A stretch of 64,000 bases of DNA from Cyrtodaria siliqua. Lineage: Eukaryota > Mollusca > Bivalvia > Adapedonta > Hiatellidae. Shown here one piece after another: positions 1 through 11,407 of the stretch. Made by a program: the position numbers and the translations under genes. Positions within the stretch are counted from its first letter, which is position 1, and every line of letters starts with the position of its first letter. The stretch lies in the NCBI GenBank assembly GCA_037043455.1, contig JAWPHD010001291.1, positions 186,001 through 250,000 of the forward strand. Direction: 5' to 3'. Under the pieces are notes generated by a model. It was not told where the DNA came from and did not search any database. It worked only from the letters and a program-made list of their open reading frames with translations.

Positions 1-1612
1 TGACAAAGATTGTGTATTAAAACCTTTAAAGGGCCATAACTCCGCCAAAGATTATATGCATAACTAAGCTTGGGACCGATCATCCCAGAAATGTTTCACC
101 GATCATCACAGAAATGTTTCACTGAAATCCGGCCAAAGGTTCAGGAGAACTTAGTCCAGACAAAGTTTGTGTATTAAAACCTTTAAAGGGCCATAACTCC
201 ACCAACTGATTCAGCCGGAACACAGTGATGATATGTACAACAAGGCTTGGTACTGATAATCCCTGCCAAATTTCGCTGAAATCCGGCCAAATGAACGAAG
301 CAAAATACAGCATCTTTGAACTAAATCAAGGGCCATAACTCCGGTGTTACTAATCCAATTTAGTTGTTTCTCAAAATTGTTCAAGATTTCATTGATAGTA
401 ACAATCTGGTAAAGATCGGATGAAAAATAAAGGCCCTATCATCTTAACGAGGCAAAATATAGCATTTTTAACTAAATCAAGGGCCATAACTCTGGTGTTG
501 CTGGTCTGATCAGGCTGGTTTTCTAACTCGTCCGAACTAGCATTCATATCAACAATTGTGTAAAGTTTGAAAAAGATCAGATGAAAAATGAAGTTCAGAT
601 GAAAAATGAAGTGTTAACGAGGCCAAATTATAGCACATTTCAGAAAATCAAGGTCAACTCCAATGCTACTGGTCCGAACTAGCTGGTTTTCGAACTTTCA
701 TTGATATCAACAATCTGGTAAAGTTTGAAAAAAATGGATGAAAAATGAAGGCCCTATCGTGTTAACGAGCTTAAATATAGCAATTTTAACTAAATCAAGG
801 GCCATAACTCTGGTTTTACTGGTCCGATCTGGCTGGTGTTCGGAACCGTCCGAGCTTTCATTGATATCAACAATCTGGTAAAGGTTGAAATAGATCGGAT
901 GAAAAATGAAGTGTTTTTTTTGTTGTTGTTTTTTGTCCCACCTTCTCAACCCTTTTATCTGCTCCTTTCTTTCGCCTCCCCTCACGCCATCTTCCGCCAG
1001 CTCTGCTGTTGTCCCTCCTACTAGTTGGTGATCTGTTCTGACATACTTTCTGCTGAAGCCTCGCTGTATATTCCGTTTCTGCGACGACTCTCGCTGTTCA
1101 CCCGCAGTTCACCTGATTTTTCTCTTTTTTCCTTTGGATTGTACTGTTTCTGGGACATTGCTGATATGTCTTCTGTTATTGTCTATTGCTGTGAAACAGC
1201 CTCCCCCTAGTACTCCATGGTACTCCCTTCAAGCTACTATGCCACTACTAGGCTACTGGCCACTGCATACTTTAGATGCGCCATACGAAGAACCAACGAA
1301 TTTCTGTCTACAGCTTCCCTTCTTTCAGTGAACGTCGGCCTAACATCGTCACAAGACAGCAGTGAGGTACTAACTAATCATGAAGCAAATTTGAGGGCCG
1401 AGAAGTAGGATTCTTGCCGAATGGTAATGAATGATAAGCAATGAATAAATGAAAGATGATATGGAGAGACCAGCATCCGGCGGGGTTTGAACCCACGACC
1501 TTACGCTTGTGGAAAAAATGAAGTTGCTATCATGTTAACGAGGCAAAAGTTAACGGACGGACGGACAACTCGCCATCCCATAAGCTCTGCTTGCCTTCTG
1601 CCAGTAGAGCTA
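1..1612 (+). mobile_element. Helentron-like/pearl-type non-autonomous element, interrupted by a SINE
   Basis: Diverged units of about 150-200 bp recur from 1 to 912, each with 'aaatcaagggccataactc', 'tcattgatatcaacaatctg' and 'gatgaaaaatgaag'. After the SINE insertion the element resumes at 1512 and ends with a run of acgg and a hairpin at 1581-1612 (arms AGCTCTGCT / AGTAGAGCT). Tandem core units followed by an ACGG run and a short terminal hairpin are the layout known for bivalve pearl elements and Helentron-associated elements. No Rep/helicase coding was seen. The left end lies outside the window. Confidence 0.6.
913..1511 (-). mobile_element. tRNA-derived SINE-like retroposon with 12-13 bp target duplication
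   Basis: Inserted in the Helentron-like element. Flanks are gaaaaatgaagt (901-912) and gaaaaaatgaagt (1512-1524), a near-perfect direct repeat. The plus-strand poly-T at 914-920 is an A-rich 3' tail on the minus strand, and a B-box-like ggtttgaacccacgacc at about 1484-1500 marks the tRNA-like head at the other end. About 599 bp. No coding frame is convincing. Confidence 0.65.
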
Positions 1613-2716
1613 ACAAACACATTTTGGGCATTCAAAGTTTTTAAACAACACCATTTCACTTTACAAAAACAAACACATTTTGGGCATTCAAAGTTTTTAA
1701 ACAACACCATTTCACTTTACAAAAACAAACACATTTTGGGCATTCAAAGTTTTTAAACAACACCATTTCACTTTACAAAAACAAACACATTTTGGGCATT
1801 CAAAGTTTTTAAACAACTCCATTTCACTTTACAAAAACAAACACATTTTGGGCATTCACAGTTTTTAAACAACACCATTTCACTTTACAAAAACAAACAC
1901 ATTTTGGGCATTCAAAGTTTTTACACAACACCATTTCACTTTACAAAAACAAACACATTTTGGGCATTCAAAGTTTTTAAACAACACCATTTCACTTTAC
2001 AAAAACAAACACATTTTGGGCATTCAAAGTTTTTAAACAACACCATTTCACTTTACAAAAACAAACACATTTTGGGCATTCACAGTTTTTAAACAACACC
2101 ATTTCACTTTACAAAAACAAACACATTTTGGGCATTCAAAGTTTTTAAACAACACCATTTCACTTTTCAAAAACAAACACATTTTGGGCATTCAAAGTTT
2201 TTAAACAACACCATTTCACTTTACAAAAACAAACACATTTTGGGCATTCAAAGTTTTTAAACAACACCATTTCACTTCAGGGCAGGAAAAATCTTTAATA
2301 GCCTACTCGTCCTGTAGGACTAGTGGATTGGAAATCTTACTCATCCTTCAAAAAAACTACTCGTCCTACAAAAAACAAGTTATATCATGATGTGTTTATT
2401 AACTAAAACCAACACTGTATTTTAATGTGGTTAGTATTTACTGATTCACAACAAAACTTCTGACTAAATAGTCAAATTCACTATTTGTTTATTTTTTTAA
2501 ACACTTTGTGCTTGCCACAAACAGCTGGTCATAAATGTCAGAATTATTTGGGTCAGGATTTGTACAAATCCTTGGTCTATCCTCATGTTTTCACTGTTCA
2601 TTTCGCTGTTATTTGGTTATGCTCAATAATCTGCTTTAATACTTACAGACAGTGTCACTTTAAAGTTTAGTGTTATATTTTCGTACTTTAAAAAACATAA
2701 CAATATTGAGAAAGTA

Positions 2717-2753
<37 letters not shown>

Positions 2754-3275
2754 CCCACCCACTCCACCAAATATTGGGCGCGATTTTTCAAAAACGGCCG
2801 TGCAACGACGGCTGCACGGATGGCTGGCTAATAACTTCCCCTCTGAAAAATAACCATAGTATGAAACACTAATTGTGGATGAAGAACGAAATTTCGTAGG
2901 AGTTGTCGTTCTTGAATTCATTCTATTTTTAGAAGCAATTCTGCTTGCTTACAAGTAAACATCCGGTTTTGATTTTAACAGCGCAAATATCGTATTTCTA
3001 GCTAGACACGCGATTTAAGCTAGAAAAAAATACTTAGCTCATCAATTTTTTCACTTGTCCGACAGGACGACCAGACAGGAAAACTTACTCGTCCTGCACG
3101 AGGTGTCACTCGTCATGACGAGCGGACGAGTGGATTTTTCCTGCCCTGCACTTTACAAAAACAAACACATTTTGGGCATTCAAAGTTTTTAATCAACACC
3201 ATTTCACTTTACAAAACAAACACATTTTGGGCATTCAAAGTTTTTAAACAACACCATTTCGCTTTACAACAACAA
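1612..3275. repeat. 56-bp satellite, split by a DNA transposon
   Basis: About twelve nearly identical 56-bp units (containing acacattttgggcattcaaa, then gtttttaaacaacacc and atttcactttac) run 1612-2277 and resume for about two more at 3149-3275. Units differ by one or two bases. The open frames across it are by-products of the repeat. The satellite starts immediately after the terminal hairpin of the upstream element. Confidence 0.93.
2278..3148. mobile_element. hAT-like non-autonomous transposon (871 bp)
   Basis: The ends are perfect 16-bp inverted repeats, CAGGGCAGGAAAAATC, flanked by a 5-bp duplication cactt (2273-2277 and 3149-3153) of the satellite unit. Subterminal copies of 'ctcgtcc' occur in both halves (for example 2304-2312 and 3115-3132). 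A run of about 29 A lies inside (2721-2749). No transposase frame, so it must have been moved in trans. A CAGGG start is typical of hAT; a 5-bp duplication fits the hAT5 group as I recall it rather than the usual 8 bp. Confidence 0.8.
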
Positions 3276-4403
3276 ACACTTACATTTGGGACGTTCATCA
3301 TTACAGAATGCTAAGATAGCAAAAACACAAGTTAGCAAGTAAAGACTATTGGTCCTTCACTTTTATTTTAGCAAGTGGATTTTTTTTTAATATGACCCCT
3401 GAAAAACACAATCATAAAACTTGTTTTGTTTTTTTTGAAAACAACAACAAAGGGAGTGGGGGTTAGAGTCAGTGTATTAGCAGAAATTCAAGAACTGGGT
3501 GTGCAAATATGCAGACATGGTGTGCAAAATAATTTGCGAATACGTGTTACGCGCCAATTCGCGACAAGTGGGTGTCTCTGGGTTCATTTATTTTCACAGA
3601 TAAAGGTTAAAAATGTGCATTTTAGATCATCTTTATTCTATAAATGTATAAAAAACATAACACTATTGAGAAAGTAAGTTTGGAAGTGTTGTATAGCAAA
3701 AAAAATAAATCCTTTTTACCCCATCCACTCCTCCAAATATGGGCCGCAATTTTTCAAAAACGGCCATGCGAAAGACGGCAGCACGCTTGGCTGGCTAATA
3801 CACTGGTTGGAGTTAAAGCTGTAAACATGATTATGATTCATCGCGTTAAGCTAATATAATGTGGCCACAAAATGCACCAAATCAAATCAAATTCTTTAGG
3901 CAATTTCTATTTTTCACGCGGGACATGCCTAGAAGGGCTTCACTTTCTGCACTGCATTTCAGTTTGCCTTTCATCAATTTCGTGGAGCTACCTCCCTGAG
4001 AACTATAGAAGACTATTCTTGTTCCTATTAATCAATTTAATCGAGCGTCAGTCAGTAACTGTTAAGCCTTTGTTGATTACAATTTTAAATGACAGTTTAC
4101 TCGGTTAATATTTGAGTTATAATTTTGCATAAATTATCACATACCCCACTAAAGGTATCACAACTTATACCTTACAATAAATGCTTGGTCAGCTTCTTTC
4201 AGTTCCTTTATGGCCAGAACATTCTAGTATGTGTTTCTTTTCTTCACTATAGATCAGAGAAAAAAGCTAACACTGGTGTAAAATGTCTAATATAGAAACC
4301 GTTTATTCAAATAATGATCAACCATCAGTTGGTTACAAATTCTGATGACCGATCATGAATTTTCAACTGATTCCCAACACTATAGATGACCAAAGTCTTT
4401 TAC
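3276..4403. other. Intronic DNA with a diverged fragment of the hAT-like interior
   Basis: 3648-3805 repeats, with divergence, the interior of the upstream element (aaaaaacataacactattga, then gagaaagtaagtttgg, then ggccgcaatttttcaaaaac; compare 2691-2830), so a second, eroded copy lies here. I see nothing recognisable in the remainder. No myosin exon was found. Confidence 0.6.
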
Positions 4404-4664
4404 CTGACTGAGATAGTAGTATTTGTCCGGTTCAGCCGTCAACTTGAGCTGGTTCAGAAACACCGGCATGGCACCGGTTAACATCTGGTAGAATATGTGA
4501 AAGTTTCTCTCCCCGGCTGCCTGGTGTACCACGCGTGATTTCTCCAGCAGATAGTTCAGGATGTGACCACCGATGGGCGATCCTTTATAGTCAAACTGTA
4601 TGTCCATGTACTTCCCAAATCTACTCGAGTTGTCGTTTCTTGTAGTTTTCGCATTTCCAAAAGC
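4404..4664 (-). CDS. Myo1c: Class I myosin, fourth coding exon with switch I
   Basis: 261 bases, exactly 87 codons, between acceptor cttccag and donor gtaaaa (4403 downward). It begins [20 protein letters not shown], the conserved segment holding switch I (NDNSSRFGK, about residues 157-165), then [17 protein letters not shown] and [14 protein letters not shown], and ends at KYYYLSQ. These are textbook myosin-head motifs and contain no stops. The four exons give 234 residues, roughly the first quarter of a myosin-Ic of about 1,030 residues. The rest of the head, the IQ neck and the tail-homology domain must lie beyond position 1. No further exon was recognised in 1-4403, so that stretch is probably intron. 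Confidence 0.95.
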
Positions 4665-4689
4665 CTGGAAGATAATTATAAGGTATAAA

Positions 4690-5095
4690 ATTAAATAAAA
4701 CATAGAGATTATTTATTTACTGCTGGGATCGATTATAGGGAAATTCTTCACGAGATGGTAGACGTGTGGTTCTTTCTCACGAACGAGGATATGCGAGTGA
4801 GTGAAAAACAAAACACCTACCATCGAGTGAAGGATGTCCCTATAATCGAACACAGCAGTTAAATAATCTATTTATTACATTTTAAATCAGTTTATGCATG
4901 ATTTTAATCGCTTTATTGAACTTTATCGGCAGATGACGTTGACGTCAGTAACACTTTATTATTGTCATAACTCAACGTCACAGTTAGTTATTTTTGAGTT
5001 CGGAGTTGGTTATTAATATTTAGCGATTATGAATATTCTTTCACTGAGAAATCCCAATCTTTCACCCACAAAAATGTAAAAAAAATGTAATAAAT
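4690..5095. mobile_element. Fold-back MITE family G, copy 1
   Basis: 4707-4868 forms a long hairpin: the left arm (gattatttatttactgctgg, then gattataggga) pairs with the right arm (tccctataatcg, then cagttaaataatc). The adjoining 4870-5095 stretch recurs at 32800-33010 (gacgttgacgtcagtaacac, then caacgtcacagttagttatt), so the whole is a dispersed element with a second copy at 32610-33010. No coding capacity. Confidence 0.65.
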
Positions 5096-5124
5096 AAAGT
5101 TAACACACCATACAAGTTATATTT

Positions 5125-5265
5125 GGGCAGCAACCTCAGACAGAGATGAAATTCCTCATTACCAGGCAGTAACCCAGATGGGATTGAGATCGGCAGTTCT
5201 AAAGCACAGGTCTTATCCACTCACATAGCTACCAAGACTACAGATTAAAACACTAGAAGGTCATG
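5125..5265 (-). mobile_element. SINE-like fragment, family C
   Basis: Contains the family landmarks cagcaacctcagacagagat at one end and cttatccactcacatagcta near a tRNA-like A-box on the minus strand. Related copies lie at 10209-10350, 18125-18275 and 38390-38890. Diverged. Confidence 0.5.
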
Positions 5266-5269
5266 GCCT

Positions 5270-5665
5270 ACATGTCGAGCCCTATTATAAAGGTCCAGAT
5301 TTTTTATTTGACCAACACCAATGCCAGTCCCAAGAGATATTTAATTAATGCATGTCATAGCGGAGAGCAAAATTTTGCACATGGTGTAAGATGCATATAA
5401 GGAACATTCTGGTGAAGTTTGGTGAAAATCCTGCGAGAAAGAAGATAGATACACATGTCGTAAGCGGAGAACGGATGTGACCTATATTTCATCGGAAGTA
5501 GTTCACAGCAACCCGAAACTGTGCACGTGATGTTGGATCCCTATAATGAACATTCTGGTGGGGTTTGGTGAAAAACATGCAAGTAACGAACGAAATGACA
5601 CACAAACACCCGGACGACATTGCGATCACTAAGTCGAGATTCGTAAACGGCTCGACAAAAAATGG
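5270..5665 (+). mobile_element. Helentron-like non-autonomous element
   Basis: Two related units share 'ggaacattctggtgaagttt' (5400, with a close match near 5550). The 3' side has a run of acaaacacccggacgac, then a hairpin at about 5632-5660 with arms GTCGAG / CTCGAC, followed by an A-run. Same architecture as the elements at 1-1612, 39260-39705 and 40866-42596, with a different hairpin sequence. Confidence 0.5.
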
Positions 5666-5943
5666 CAAAGCCCTGCTGAGTTTTCGACTGTTCAGTCAAT
5701 CTTACCAAACATTCAGAAATGATTCAAGATCAAAATTATGAATTCAAAAGGTGGGTAAAACATCAGGCAAAAGATTACCATACCATCACAGAATGAATCC
5801 ATAATGAGAAGTTTATCAAAGGAAGAGGGTAAAAAAACATCACACAATTAAATCAAAATGAAATGCAAAAATAACTCCAGGCCATTTGATCACAACATAT
5901 AATGCAAGCATCCACAAAATGATTTCCACTAAAAAAGAGTTAC

Positions 5944-6142
5944 CTCTAAAAGTGGGTTAGATTCCAGAAGCCTATCTTTCACTGTCTCCACGTCTTTTGA
6001 GTCATGATTGCTGGCCGCGATGTAATGTAGAATTTTCTTGGACGCCTCGGTCTTCCCTGCTCCGCTCTCTCCAGAGATCAGGATGCATTGGTCGCGATTC
6101 TCTCCACGCATCGAGCGGTAGGAGGCATCAGCAATGGCAAAC
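5944..6142 (-). CDS. Myo1c: Class I myosin, third coding exon with P-loop
   Basis: 199 bases: one base completing Val81, then 66 codons. It contains the ATP-binding P-loop GESGAGKT (about residues 105-112), preceded by [18 protein letters not shown] and followed by [15 protein letters not shown] and [13 protein letters not shown]. Acceptor ttgttacag precedes 6142; the donor is gtaact at 5943 downward. The lead-in [16 protein letters not shown] and the trailing KILHYIAA are closer to Myo1c/Myo61F than to Myo1b or Myo1d as I recall them. All nucleotide-binding residues of the loop are present, so this looks like a functional motor exon. The intron to exon 2 is unusually long for this gene (8,082 bases). 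Confidence 0.95.
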
Positions 6143-8529
6143 CTGTAACAATAATCCATATTTGTTTTGTTGTTTTCCTTTTAAACTAAAATTAAGTCCT
6201 TACTTTTCAGTGTAGAACTGGAGAGGTGATATAGGGAGTTGTTTGAAATTGGGCAGGGAAGTGGATATATACCTATCATTCTCACACTCAAAATAATGGG
6301 ATTTGTCGTTAATCGACATAAATCCTTTTAAGTGGGATTGCTAATTTTCATAAACAATTTTGGCAACCCTGCTTATTGTGTGTTTGGTTGCCCTGTTTAT
6401 TGTGTGTTTGGCTTGTGTGTTTGGCTGCCCTGTTTATTGTGTGTTTGGCTGCCCTGTTTTTGGTTTATTAATGAGTGTGTAAATCGTACGCTACACCAAT
6501 TATTCTTTCTTTCTATTTTGCGGCCATTTTCTGCAGGTGGTATCATATATTCGGAAAACTAAATTGGAAACTTTAGCATGTATCGTGTTTATTTATGAAA
6601 AATACCCTTCCTCCCCTACCCTCATTTTAATACCTATGCATATTATTGTTCTGTTTTGCTTTGCCAGTTTTATATATATTTCAGTTACATTACACGAGAA
6701 ATGGCGGTTTGGGCATAGCATATTCTAATACTGATGTTGAAGTCCTAAGAATATCTATCCTACTGTCGTGGCTTCAGCGGTGGATATTCCACGGTGTTGG
6801 CAGTATGTCGCAGTCACAGCTGTGAGTGTGTATTAATTATTTTACGAGAACATTTGAAAGAAAGCAATTAAATTTTAAATATCTGGCTTTGTGAACATCT
6901 GGTCCCAGGGTTCATTGAGTACAGTTTTCATTCACTGCAAAACTTGGTCGGAGCTAGGACCATTGTTCAAATTGTTATAAATATCGTGACTGCACATTTG
7001 TTATGCACATTATGTTTCTTGTTATATTATGCTGAAGCCATGGCCTTATTATTCCAATAAATATAAACTAAGTTCAGTATTGCGTCTCTTTCATAACCCG
7101 TCTTCAATAAAGAGACATTTAGTATTTCCCTTACAGGGATTTTTTCTGCATTTTTGGAAGTGGGGCCAGGGGCCTTTTGAATTGGGAAAAATGTGCATGA
7201 AATCTAATGGTAGGCCATTTTTTTTTTGAATTTTTTTTTTTGAGAAAGATATTTTGAGATTCTATATGTATTTATCTCATAAACCTCATACAAGTTGATG
7301 ATACAACTGAAAGTTTCTCTGTGATGTCATTTTACCTCGATATATTGTTATAAATCATTGTTCATAACAATTTTTTTTTTCATAAAAAGTTTTAGGGTCG
7401 GCCCCTTGAAAATAGGGTTGGTTCGGCCACCGGAAACACAGGTGTTTTTTTTTGGCCTTAGTCATATTATTCAGCCCAGAGAAAAGAATTAAATCGTATC
7501 AAATGTAGGACTAAATATGATGAAGGTCTTCTTCCCAAGGGAATATTTGTATTGTATTATACACATCTGGATCTTGGTGGGGAGACAATAAAATACCCTA
7601 ATAAAAACATATTAACTGATATTTTATTACAACAAAACACAAACTCAGCTTGTGACCAAATTTAACCCTTTGTAACTCTGTAACTTAAGAAAGTCAGATT
7701 GTCATGTGAACTAAATCTGTCAAACAAGAGTTCAAGTCAAACTGTCAAAATATGAACAAAAGTGTAACTACTGGTGTTTTGGTCTTGTGCTATAAAACTG
7801 ACAGTGAATTTATTATATATATTTCTTGCATGTTACAGTAACAAGTTTTACCAAATTAAGATTTGGGACAGACGTCGGGGCCAGACGTCGGGGCCAGAGC
7901 TATAGGTTTAACTCTTACTGGAACGATTTTACATCTGCAGTAGTTTCATATCACTTCAAGAGCTCAGCTCGAAACTTTTTTTTTATATATATATAATACA
8001 GTTTTATAGTTGCCTGAGTGCAACTTTGCATCTGGGATGAGTAACTGAACTCTCCATAAGGCCAAATAACATTATTTGTGTGGTTCTGGTTTGCTGACGG
8101 ACCCTTTTTTTTAAGGGCCAAACAACACTAAATATTTTATGCCAATTTAAAAATAAATATTTGTGTTTTCTATCTATTATGTATTTAATATAAAAAAAAT
8201 ATACATGCTTTGGTAAGTTTAATAGCTTATAAAAGTATTGAGTGGAAAAAAGGCATAATATAAAATAAAATATTTAGAAAATAAAATAATTTACCTACCT
8301 ACCCACACATATAATTGTACTTAGCCTAACATATCTTGCGGTATGGAGCTAAAACAGCTGATATTAATTATCTATAAAGTCATTCCAAGACTAGATTTTA
8401 ATCTAGAACGGTGATCCACAGAACACTTGTGTCGTCTGCCATGTGCTTATTTCAGTAAGGACAATCTAAGTATAGAGTTTGAAGACAGGGGGTGCAATCC
8501 TTCATGAAATATCGAGCTGACTTGTTTTT
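6143..8529. other. Myosin intron 2, part without long arrays
   Basis: Holds a short array of 'cctgtttattgtgtgtttgg' units (about 6375-6465), T-runs, a lone CAGGGATTTTTTCTGC end (7135) that resembles a hAT terminus without a partner, and 7390-7466, which on the minus strand reads ggccaaaaaaaaacacctgt then gtttccggt and matches the terminus of the element at 60354. Otherwise nothing recognised. Confidence 0.5.
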
Positions 8530-9910
8530 TAAATCGTTAAAAGCTTTTGAAAAGGGGCATAACTCTGCATTGGATAACTGACTAGGAAGAACCGTTTAAG
8601 GTTTCATGACAATAGGTTTATATTTGCCGTGTTATGATCTTGGTAAAAGCTTTTGAAAAGGGGCATAACTCTGCATTGGATAACTAATTAGGAAGAACCG
8701 TTTGTTTCATGACTATGGGTTAATATTTGCCGTGTTATGATCTTGGCTAGGTTGCTAAAAGCTTTTGAAAAGGGGCATAACTCTGCATTGGATAAATGAT
8801 TAAGAAGAACCGTTTAAGGTTTCATGACAATAGGTTAATATTTGCCGTGTTATGATCTTGGTAAAAGCTTTTGAAAAGGGGCATAACTCTGCATTGGATA
8901 ACTAATTAGGAAGAACTGTTTAAGGTTGCATGACAATAGGTTAATATTTGCCGTGTTATGATCTTGGTAAAAGCTTTTGAAAAGGGGCATAACTCTGCAT
9001 TGGATAACTGATCAGGAAGAACTGTTTAAGGTTTCATGACAATAGGTTAATATTTGTCGTGTTATGATCTTGGTAAAAGATTTTGAAAAGGGGCATAACT
9101 CTGCATTGGATAACTAATTAGGAAGAACCGTTTGTTTCATGACTATAGGTTAATATTTGCCGTGTTATGATCTTGGCTAGGTTGCTAAAAGCTTTTGAAA
9201 AGGGGCATAACTCTGCATTGGATAACTGATTAGGAAGAACCGTTTAAGGTTTCATGACAATAGGTTAATATTTGCCGTGTTATGATCTTGGTAAAAGCTT
9301 TTGAAAAGGGGCATAACTCTGCATTGGATAACTAATTAGGAAGAACTGTTTAAGGTTTCATGACAATAGGTTAATATTTGCCGTGTTATGATCTTGGTTA
9401 GGTTGCTAAAAGCTTTTGAAAAGAGGCATAACTCTGCATTGGATAACTGATCAGGAAGAACTGTTTAAGGTTTCATGACGATATGTTAATACTTGCCATG
9501 TTATGATCTTGGTTAGGTTGCAAGTAGAAGTTTAATGAAAAGTGGCATAACATAATTCTCAGAGTTACTGGACATGATTGTATAACAACAGTCCTTGGGG
9601 TGAGATGAAGTTGTGTACAAAGTTTCATGAACATTCGGATAGGTTGCAGGTAAAAGTTTCATAAAAATGGGCATAAGTCTATAGAAATGGAAGTTAGAGT
9701 TATTGGACGTATGAAACAACATTCCTTGAGTCAAGATGAAGATGTGTGTGAGGTTTCATGAACATGTCAAATAATGTTCAAGTTATGGCCAAGGTTAGGT
9801 TGCAGGTTTAAATAAAACGGACAACGACTGATGACATTGATGACGTCGGTTGACAGACAATTGACAAAGTGATCCTTAAGTTTCTGCCATGCTACACAGG
9901 CGACAAAAAA
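8530..9910 (+). mobile_element. Helentron-like element with about nine 105-115 bp tandem units
   Basis: Units at about 8550, 8660, 8765, 8871, 8977, 9085, 9191, 9300 and 9415 each contain aaaaggggcataactctgca and ggttaatatttgccgtgtta. Some have an extra 'ctaggttgc' spacer, giving two unit lengths. After 9515 the units become diverged, and the 3' side (9830-9907) has ggacaacgac, agtgatcc and an imperfect hairpin before an A-run. No coding. Confidence 0.65.
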
Positions 9911-9971
9911 ACAGTGGTAAGAACAAAACTTTTCAAACTTGTCATCACAGGTATTATGGGCAGAAATTATT

Positions 9972-10195
9972 GAGTTGAATATTGTTTAACGGCTCATCAA
10001 CACAGTATAGGTTATTTAGAGCCACCCCAGAGAGAGGGGAAGGATACATAGGAATCCGGGAACCATGCCCTACTCTTATTATCGAATAGATTCCTAAGGT
10101 TCTTTAATGTGCTCGGAGGATAGACCGATACACGGGACCGCACGGTTTACGTCCGAAACTCAGTGGCACCACGGAGGATTCAAGCAGAAATAAAA
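9972..10195 (-). mobile_element. SINE-type 3' region, '(TTGAA) / TTTAACGGC' family
   Basis: Starts with ttgagttgaat then tgtttaacggctcatcaaca, the reverse complement of a SINE 3' tail. A second copy with the same first 120 bp lies at 29243-29365. No tRNA-like head was identified. Confidence 0.5.
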
Positions 10196-10208
10196 CATAA
10201 TAATCATA

Positions 10209-10350
10209 TTAGGTCATATTGGGATAGCGACCTCAGAGAGAGATGAGATAAGGATGAAGATGACAATAAGACATGCCATCGCAAATACCCCAGAGGTCTG
10301 AAGCTTTAAAGCACAAGGCTTAATCCACTGAGCTACCAAGGCCAATCATA
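10209..10350 (-). mobile_element. SINE-like copy, family C
   Basis: Reads gcgacctcagagagagatga at one end and, on the minus strand, ggccttggtagctcagtgga at the other; tagctcagtgg is a tRNA A-box-like start. The middle is diverged. Confidence 0.6.
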
Positions 10351-10777
10351 CATTTTTTTGTTACTCGTCAGGACCTCCTCCAACAGGGTGTTAACACTGA
10401 GGGAGCCATACAATTGTTTAATGAAGGATTCCAAGATCAAATTAATTTAACTAAGAACTCCAGTGAATTACAAATACAATATACTACAAGAGCAGTTGGA
10501 GAACAGTGCAGCTCGTCTATTTGGCTTTTAAGATCCCTAAAGGTAAATAATGAATCTCATGCCCAAATTTGGTTGAGCTAGGAGAAGAAGTGTAAAAGAC
10601 AAAGACCCGTATACACAGTCTTCATACAAAACTTGAGATGGAGGATGGAGTGGAACGTCGGTGTTGACGTGTTTAAATAAGCTTATTCTTATAATCTTCG
10701 AAAAGTCAAGCTAATAATGCATACTATGGTTAAAACCTTTTGCGCTAATGAATCTTGAAGCCATTATCCATCATTGT
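10351..10777. other. Intron without recognised features
   Basis: No exon, repeat or motif could be supported here. Confidence 0.4.
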
Positions 10778-11405
10778 GTGTGTAATTCTAAAGATAATGT
10801 CTCTCCACCCTGATAGCCACCTGAGAATCCCGGTACAGCTGGGCACAATGCAGTGTGGACTGTGTGTGTGAGTGATTGGGTGCACTTTATTTGTATGCCG
10901 ATCGGGATATGCCGGATGGAGCTGGGCATGTGATCGGTACACCATCGCATATGAATAGGGTACCTCAACACCGTCACCTTGTCCCGAAATGTGCCAAGCT
11001 ATTTTATCCGGAATATGCGGCATACCGTATGCCGGCTGGATGCGCGCGCAATCACAAGGAACAAATCAAGTGAAAACTGGGCCAAACAGTCACAACGCGG
11101 CATATAATCGGGCTACCAATAATGTGCACCAATTGTGTGTATGTAGTGTTATGTATCTATCTTACAGTCTACTTGAAGCAGAAATAGTGCTGCCAGACTA
11201 GACTACCACAACGTATAGTACATGATACCCCACCCAGTCACTTTTTTCTGATACCGGGCCAACCAGATGTAGTACTACCCATTATTTGCTCGTCAAGTAA
11301 GAGTTACATGTAACTACTACCATTTTAAAGTCTTTGGTATGACGCGACCAGGTGACTCGAACCCACAACCTCCAGACTGCAGGTCAGACACTGCACTTTG
11401 GTTAT
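10778..11405 (-). mobile_element. tRNA-derived SINE, interrupted by a MITE
   Basis: On the minus strand the tRNA-like head (ggttgtgggttcgagtcacc, about 11375-11350) is followed by the same body as the neighbouring copy at 11408-11800 (tagtgctgccagac, gataccccacccag on the plus strand), then broken by an insertion at 10879-11130, and resumes to the tail near 10780 (plus: gtgtgtgtaattctaaagat). The two copies are in tandem, same orientation. Confidence 0.7.
10879..11130. mobile_element. MITE inserted in the SINE
   Basis: 252 bp with imperfect inverted ends: GGTGCACTTTATTTGTATGC on the left, and the reverse complement GGTGCACATTATTGGTAGCC on the right. The interrupted SINE reads gagtgattg before and aattgtgtgta after; its sister copy has gagtgattgtgtgta uninterrupted, which implies a duplication of ATTG (possibly five bases with one mismatch). 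No coding. Confidence 0.65.
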
Positions 11406-11407
11406 CC

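Noticed and set aside
4380..4703. 107-codon open frame as a single-exon gene
   Set aside because: Its first 13 codons and last few codons lie outside clean splice sites; the true exon is 4404-4664 of the myosin gene.
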